DNA of 9,280 nucleotides. It comes from Gammaproteobacteria bacterium (GTDB taxonomy: Bacteria; Pseudomonadota; Gammaproteobacteria; Pseudomonadales; Pseudohongiellaceae). Position numbers and translations under genes: made by a program. The notes below the pieces were generated by a model. The model had not been told where the DNA came from and ran no database searches. It was given only the letters and a program-made list of their open reading frames with translations. The stretch lies in the NCBI GenBank assembly GCA_003451715.1, contig DMJN01000175.1:1929-11208 (forward strand), given 5' to 3'. Below are positions 6,233-9,280 of this stretch, one piece after another (within the stretch, counting starts at the first letter, position 1; every line of letters starts with the position of its first letter).

Positions 6233-6831
6233 TCGGTCATGCTGACATAGTTTTCCGTTGCTTCAATCGAGGCCATCCATGTTCCGATTGCCTCATAGCC
6301 GTGCAGATCGAAACCGCCTTCATGGGCCACATGGGTATAGGCATACAGGCTGATGTCGGCAATCGTTAATTCATCACCTACCAGAAAGGGCGAGCCGGAG
6401 AGTTGCTGTTCCATGATACTTAGCGCCTTGTGGCCACCGGCTTGCTTGCCATGGTACTCAGCTTCCCGTTCCTTAGGTAAGCCCAGGTATTTGTTGATGT
6501 AGCGCGCAGTGGCAATAAACGGCTCGTGGCTGTACTGCTCGAAGAACTGCCACTCAAGGACTTTAGCCCGTTCGTAGCGATCATCCGGCAGATAGCGGGT
6601 GCCTTCGGCCAGGTAATTGAGGATGGCATTGGATTCGCTGAGAGTGTCACCATTGCCCATATCGAGCACTGGAATTCGTTGGTTCGGATTCATTCTTGCA
6701 AACTGTTCTGAATGGGTCTCACCTGCGAGAATGTCCACAGGCACCCATTCGTGTTGCAGCTCCAGCAGGCACATCAAAAGCTTGATCTTGTAGCAGTTGC
6801 CGGATTGAATATCACCGTAGACTCTAAACAT
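6229..6831 (-). CDS. Glutathione S-transferase family protein
   Basis: A 200-residue cytosolic GST-fold protein that probably uses glutathione; the substrate is unknown. The N-terminal thioredoxin-like domain (1-77) has SGNCYKIKLL (10-19), where Ser10 or Cys13 is the candidate glutathione-activating residue, the cis-proline in QRIPVLD (Pro54), and glutathione-binding LSESNAIL (64-71; Glu66, Ser67). The helical C-terminal domain has FLVGDELTIADISLYAY (149-165) with the conserved N-capping Asp159. The subclass cannot be settled by eye. The ATG at 6831 has AGGAG ending 6 nt upstream, a strong site. It starts 18 bp after the pteridine reductase stop, so it is likely the last gene of apaH-cca-reductase-GST. 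Whether it works with the pterin enzymes is not shown by sequence. Confidence 0.9.
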   Translation of the reverse strand: MFRVYGDIQSGNCYKIKLLMCLLELQHEWVPVDILAGETHSEQFARMNPNQRIPVLDMGNGDTLSESNAILNYLAEGTRYLPDDRYERAKVLEWQFFEQYSHEPFIATARYINKYLGLPKEREAEYHGKQAGGHKALSIMEQQLSGSPFLVGDELTIADISLYAYTHVAHEGGFDLHGYEAIGTWMASIEATENYVSMTD

Positions 6832-6849
6832 GGTGGACTCCTGTTATTT

Positions 6850-7602
6850 TCAGGCTAAGCTTCTTCCGCCATCGACCCTGATTACCTGGCCCGTGACATA
6901 GTCTGCATCGTTTGCCAGAAAGTAAACCGCATCGGCGATGTCCTGCTTTTTCCCAAGTGCACCGAGTGGAATGTTTCGCAGCACTCTTTCTCGAGCCTCC
7001 AATACCGATGGATCTTCAGAATCCTGCAACAGCTCTGGCCATAGAATGGCACCAGGTGCTATGCCATTGACGCGGACCTCGGGTGCCAGCTCTACCGCCA
7101 ACGACCGGGTTATGGCCTGCAGGCCAGCCTTGGCGATACTGTAAATCGGGTAGTTCTTCAATGGTCGGTCTGCATGAGTATCAATCACATTGACTATGGC
7201 TCCCCTCTGGCTGGCGATTTCTTCACCGAGAGACTGGGCCAGGAAGAAGGCGGCTCGCAGGTTACTGTTGTGCAAATCATCCCACTGTGACTGCGTCACC
7301 TCGCCGAAATTTGTGGCATAAAATGAAGAGGCATTGTTCACCAGCACGTCGAGTCGCCCAAAACAGCGCAGTGCAGCACCCGCCAGTTGTTCCACTTCTG
7401 CATTGTTATTGAAGTCTGACCCGATACAGGCAGCACTGTGTGGTCTCTGTTCATTCAATGTGTCCACCAGGGCCTTTGCCGCCACCGCAGACTGTCTGTA
7501 ATGAACAATGACTCGATAAGTATGCCGATGAAATGTTTCAACGATGCAGGCACCGATGCGTCGGGCGGCGCCAGTTACCAATACTACTTTAGCGTCAGCC
7601 AT
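6850..7602 (-). CDS. Pteridine reductase, short-chain dehydrogenase family (FolM/PTR1-like)
   Basis: NAD(P)H-dependent reductase, probably reducing dihydropterins (dihydromonapterin, as FolM) and perhaps dihydrofolate. Numbering is from the ATG at 7602 (250 residues). Seen: cofactor motif TGAARRIG (10-17); VHYRQS after beta-2, favouring NADPH; NNASSFY (89-95), where PTR1 enzymes have the Phe that stacks on the pterin; Asp141 in VIDTHAD, 13 residues before Tyr154 in YSIAK (Lys158). Classical SDRs have Ser at that position; Asp-Tyr-Lys with this spacing is the PTR1 catalytic set (Asp181, Tyr194, Lys198 in Leishmania). The C-terminus VTGQVIRVDGGRSL is typical. The ATG overlaps the cca 3' end by 8 bp; a GTG at 7608 would add two residues and is nearly as good. 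It is probably translationally coupled to cca and shares its operon with GST. I judge FolM-type dihydromonapterin reductase more likely than a general SDR, but the substrate is inferred. Confidence 0.88.
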   Translation of the reverse strand: MADAKVVLVTGAARRIGACIVETFHRHTYRVIVHYRQSAVAAKALVDTLNEQRPHSAACIGSDFNNNAEVEQLAGAALRCFGRLDVLVNNASSFYATNFGEVTQSQWDDLHNSNLRAAFFLAQSLGEEIASQRGAIVNVIDTHADRPLKNYPIYSIAKAGLQAITRSLAVELAPEVRVNGIAPGAILWPELLQDSEDPSVLEARERVLRNIPLGALGKKQDIADAVYFLANDADYVTGQVIRVDGGRSLA

Positions 7603-8827
7603 TGTCACCGAGCTCGAGTTTCGCAGCAGTAATTATCCTCAGGCGTTCGGTTTCGATGATTGCTTCGGGCTGTGCAGCTGGGTTGGCAGCCAATAGTGTC
7701 ACGACATCAATGTCGCACACAGCTTTCAATATTCCCAGCAAAAAGTCGCGCTGCGGATAGTTCTCTTCCTCCAGACCGGTACGGCCGCGTGCATCGGCTT
7801 CACAAGCTAGCAGAAACTTATCAAACCGCTCCGGTCTTCTAATTGCATCCAGCGATTTCAGCAATCTCAGCAAGGTCTTCGGTTTTAATTGGCTGACTCG
7901 ATGCAGCTTAGTGTGGTGCTCACACACGAGTGCGGCAAGTTGCGCATATTCATTCGGAACTTTCAGTCGCCGGGTAATTTCTGACTGTAGCTTCAAACCG
8001 AGCGTTTCATGGCCGAAATGGCTCGGCCATTTACTCCTGTCGGTTACCGTCTTGCCAATGTCATGAATCAGGATGGCATAGCGCAGCGCCGGGTCGTGGC
8101 TCAATCCAGCAACTTGCTCCAGGCAAAGCAGTGTGTGTATCCCTGTGTCGATCTCTGGGTGGTATTTCTCCGGCTGTGGCACACCGAATAAGTTGTCTAC
8201 CTCAGGAAGGATGACTCGCAGCGCACCACATTCTCTCAATACCCTGACGAATTCGGCTGGGGAAGGGGCGGCCATGCCCCGCTCGACTTCCTGCCACACG
8301 CGCTCTTCCACCAGGTAATCCAGTTCGCCACCAGCTACCATAGACTGCATAAGCAGCGTGGTCTCGTCGGCGACTCGAAATCCAAGCTTGTGCAGATTTG
8401 CAGTAAACCGTGCCACTCGCAGTACTCGCAGCGGATCCTCGCTGAACGCCTCAGATACATGTCGCAAAACACGCGCCTCGAGATCGGCTTTACCGTTGTA
8501 CGGGTCGCACAGCTGGCCATCACTGTTTTCAGCCATGGCATTAATGGTTAAATCGCGACGTTGTAAGTCCTGTTCGAGGGTAACTTGCGGGGAAGTATCG
8601 AAATCGAAACCAGTGTGACCTGGCGCCGTCTTGCTTTCCCTGCGGGCCAGTGCATATTCCTGCTTGGTCTCGGGGTGCAGAAAGACAGGAAAGCCTTTAC
8701 CAACTTGTAGATAACCCCGTGACAACATGTCTTCCCTGGAGGAACCGACAACCACCCAGTCCTTATCCTTGACCGGGAGTCCAAGCAGTTTGTCGCGAAC
8801 AGCGCCACCTACCAGATAGGTTTGCAT
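7595..8827 (-). CDS. cca: Multifunctional CCA-adding enzyme (tRNA nucleotidyltransferase) with HD domain
   Basis: Adds and repairs the 3'-terminal CCA of tRNAs using CTP and ATP without a nucleic-acid template. The 410 residues match bacterial class II enzymes of the E. coli type (412). Seen: nucleotidyltransferase motif YLVGGAVRDKLLG (4-16) with catalytic Asp21 and Asp23 in KDKDW, RRDLTINAMA (90-99), EDPLRVLRVARF (130-141), and a C-terminal HD domain with HPEIDTGIH (223-231), LIHDIGK (254-259; His255, Asp256) and EHHTKLHR (303-310). The HD domain gives the E. coli enzyme 2',3'-cyclic phosphodiesterase, 2'-nucleotidase and phosphatase activity, and the same is likely here. The ATG at 8827 has GGA about 5 nt upstream. 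It begins 44 bp after apaH and its stop overlaps the pteridine reductase start. Confidence 0.97.
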   Translation of the reverse strand: MQTYLVGGAVRDKLLGLPVKDKDWVVVGSSREDMLSRGYLQVGKGFPVFLHPETKQEYALARRESKTAPGHTGFDFDTSPQVTLEQDLQRRDLTINAMAENSDGQLCDPYNGKADLEARVLRHVSEAFSEDPLRVLRVARFTANLHKLGFRVADETTLLMQSMVAGGELDYLVEERVWQEVERGMAAPSPAEFVRVLRECGALRVILPEVDNLFGVPQPEKYHPEIDTGIHTLLCLEQVAGLSHDPALRYAILIHDIGKTVTDRSKWPSHFGHETLGLKLQSEITRRLKVPNEYAQLAALVCEHHTKLHRVSQLKPKTLLRLLKSLDAIRRPERFDKFLLACEADARGRTGLEEENYPQRDFLLGILKAVCDIDVVTLLAANPAAQPEAIIETERLRIITAAKLELGDNG

Positions 8828-8871
8828 AGTTTCCAGCTGTGAGTGAGTGAGCTAAATCAGCCTGTCCAGTT

Positions 8872-9280
8872 TCAAACTGAATAGCGCCGATGATCCTCCA
8901 GGCACATCAGAGTCAGTTCCCGACCCCAGACATAACCGGTATCCAGGGCATGCACGCGATGCCTGCCGGTTTTGCCTTCCAATGCGGCCCAATGACCGAA
9001 CAGGATTGTAGCCTTATGGGTGATAATTTCATATTCATACCAGGGCTTGAAGCCGCTCGGAGCGGCGCACAATCCTTCCTTGATGCTTAAGCGCAGACTG
9101 CCGATATCGTCGCAAAATCTGACCCGTGTCAGGTAGTTGGTAATGGTGCGCAGTCGATCCTGATCCTGCAACTTGTCGTGCCAGCGAATCGGGCGATCCC
9201 CGTACATGGCGCGCAGGAAGTCCTTGTAGCCTTTGCGCTTTAAAGCCAGTTCGACCTCGGCTGCCAGGTCGAGTGTTTTC
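8872..9280 (-). CDS. apaH: Diadenosine tetraphosphatase ApaH (C-terminal 135 residues, runs off right edge)
   Basis: Symmetrically hydrolyses Ap4A to two ADP, and as known in E. coli removes Np4 caps from RNA 5' ends. Reading minus from 9279, the frame is open at the edge (KTLDLAAEVELALKRKGYKDF) and stops with TGA at 8872-8874. Family signatures of the C-terminal part: FLRAMYGDRPIRW, LRTITNYLTRVRFC, KEG...GFKPWYEYE, then ILFGHWAALEGK with the conserved metal-site His in GHW, and ALDTGYVWGRELTLMCLED. The metallophosphatase N-terminal motifs (GDxHG, GDxxxRG, GNHE) lie outside the window. The ATG at 9207 is an internal Met, not the start. It ends slightly earlier than E. coli ApaH, which has an extra C-terminal tail. 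Upstream member of apaH-cca-reductase-GST. Confidence 0.94.
   Translation of the reverse strand, partial: KTLDLAAEVELALKRKGYKDFLRAMYGDRPIRWHDKLQDQDRLRTITNYLTRVRFCDDIGSLRLSIKEGLCAAPSGFKPWYEYEIITHKATILFGHWAALEGKTGRHRVHALDTGYVWGRELTLMCLEDHRRYSV

Noticed and set aside
8840..8851. TGAG tandem repeat (three units) between apaH and cca
   Set aside because: Only 12 bp, with no associated structure or motif; too short to treat as a functional repeat.
1..9280. Mobile element, phage, CRISPR, toxin-antitoxin or defence system
   Set aside because: All coding space is filled by recognisable housekeeping genes with short gaps; I saw no transposase, integrase, regularly spaced repeats or terminal inverted repeats.

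Overview
The window is housekeeping chromosome from a gammaproteobacterium. The strongest evidence is the macromolecular-synthesis operon order rpsU - yqeY - dnaG - rpoD, with divergent tsaD (YgjD/Gcp) next to rpsU. The proteins align from memory with Escherichia and Pseudomonas orthologues through long stretches; S21, TsaD and the RpoD 1.2 and 2.1 regions are nearly identical in places. The gene order (tsaD, folB, folK, cca near rpsU-dnaG-rpoD) resembles the Pseudomonas-type arrangement more than E. coli, so a Pseudomonadales-like or marine relative is plausible, but I cannot name a genus. I see no phage, IS, integron, CRISPR, tRNA or rRNA sequence.

Layout: positions 1-4020 are the minus-strand operon. 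It is transcribed from a promoter in the 241-bp divergent region (4021-4261) and reads rpsU, yqeY, dnaG, then rpoD, which runs off the left edge after 395 codons. Additional promoter-like sequences lie in front of dnaG and rpoD, and stem-loops lie in the rpsU-yqeY and yqeY-dnaG gaps. Positions 4262-6232 are a plus-strand operon, tsaD - folB - folK (tRNA t6A modification and two folate-pathway enzymes). Positions 6229-9280 are a second minus-strand operon, apaH (C-terminal part only) - cca - pteridine reductase (FolM/PTR1-like) - glutathione S-transferase. It converges on folK, and the two operons overlap by 4 bp at their stop codons.

Functional logic: the left operon couples translation initiation (S21), replication priming (DnaG) and housekeeping transcription (sigma-70). 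The right half groups tRNA maturation (TsaD t6A37, Cca 3'-CCA) with pterin/folate chemistry (FolB, FolK, and a pteridine reductase with an Asp-Tyr-Lys catalytic set) and Ap4A hydrolysis (ApaH). No stretch of 300 bp or more lacks a gene; the longest gap is 4021-4261.

The region is largely ordinary. The points most worth a second look are the PTR1-type reductase beside folB/folK, the perfect 8-bp-arm palindrome between yqeY and dnaG, the repeated CCGGTT motifs in the divergent promoter region, and the stop-codon overlap of the converging operons. I found no convincing sign of a new system.
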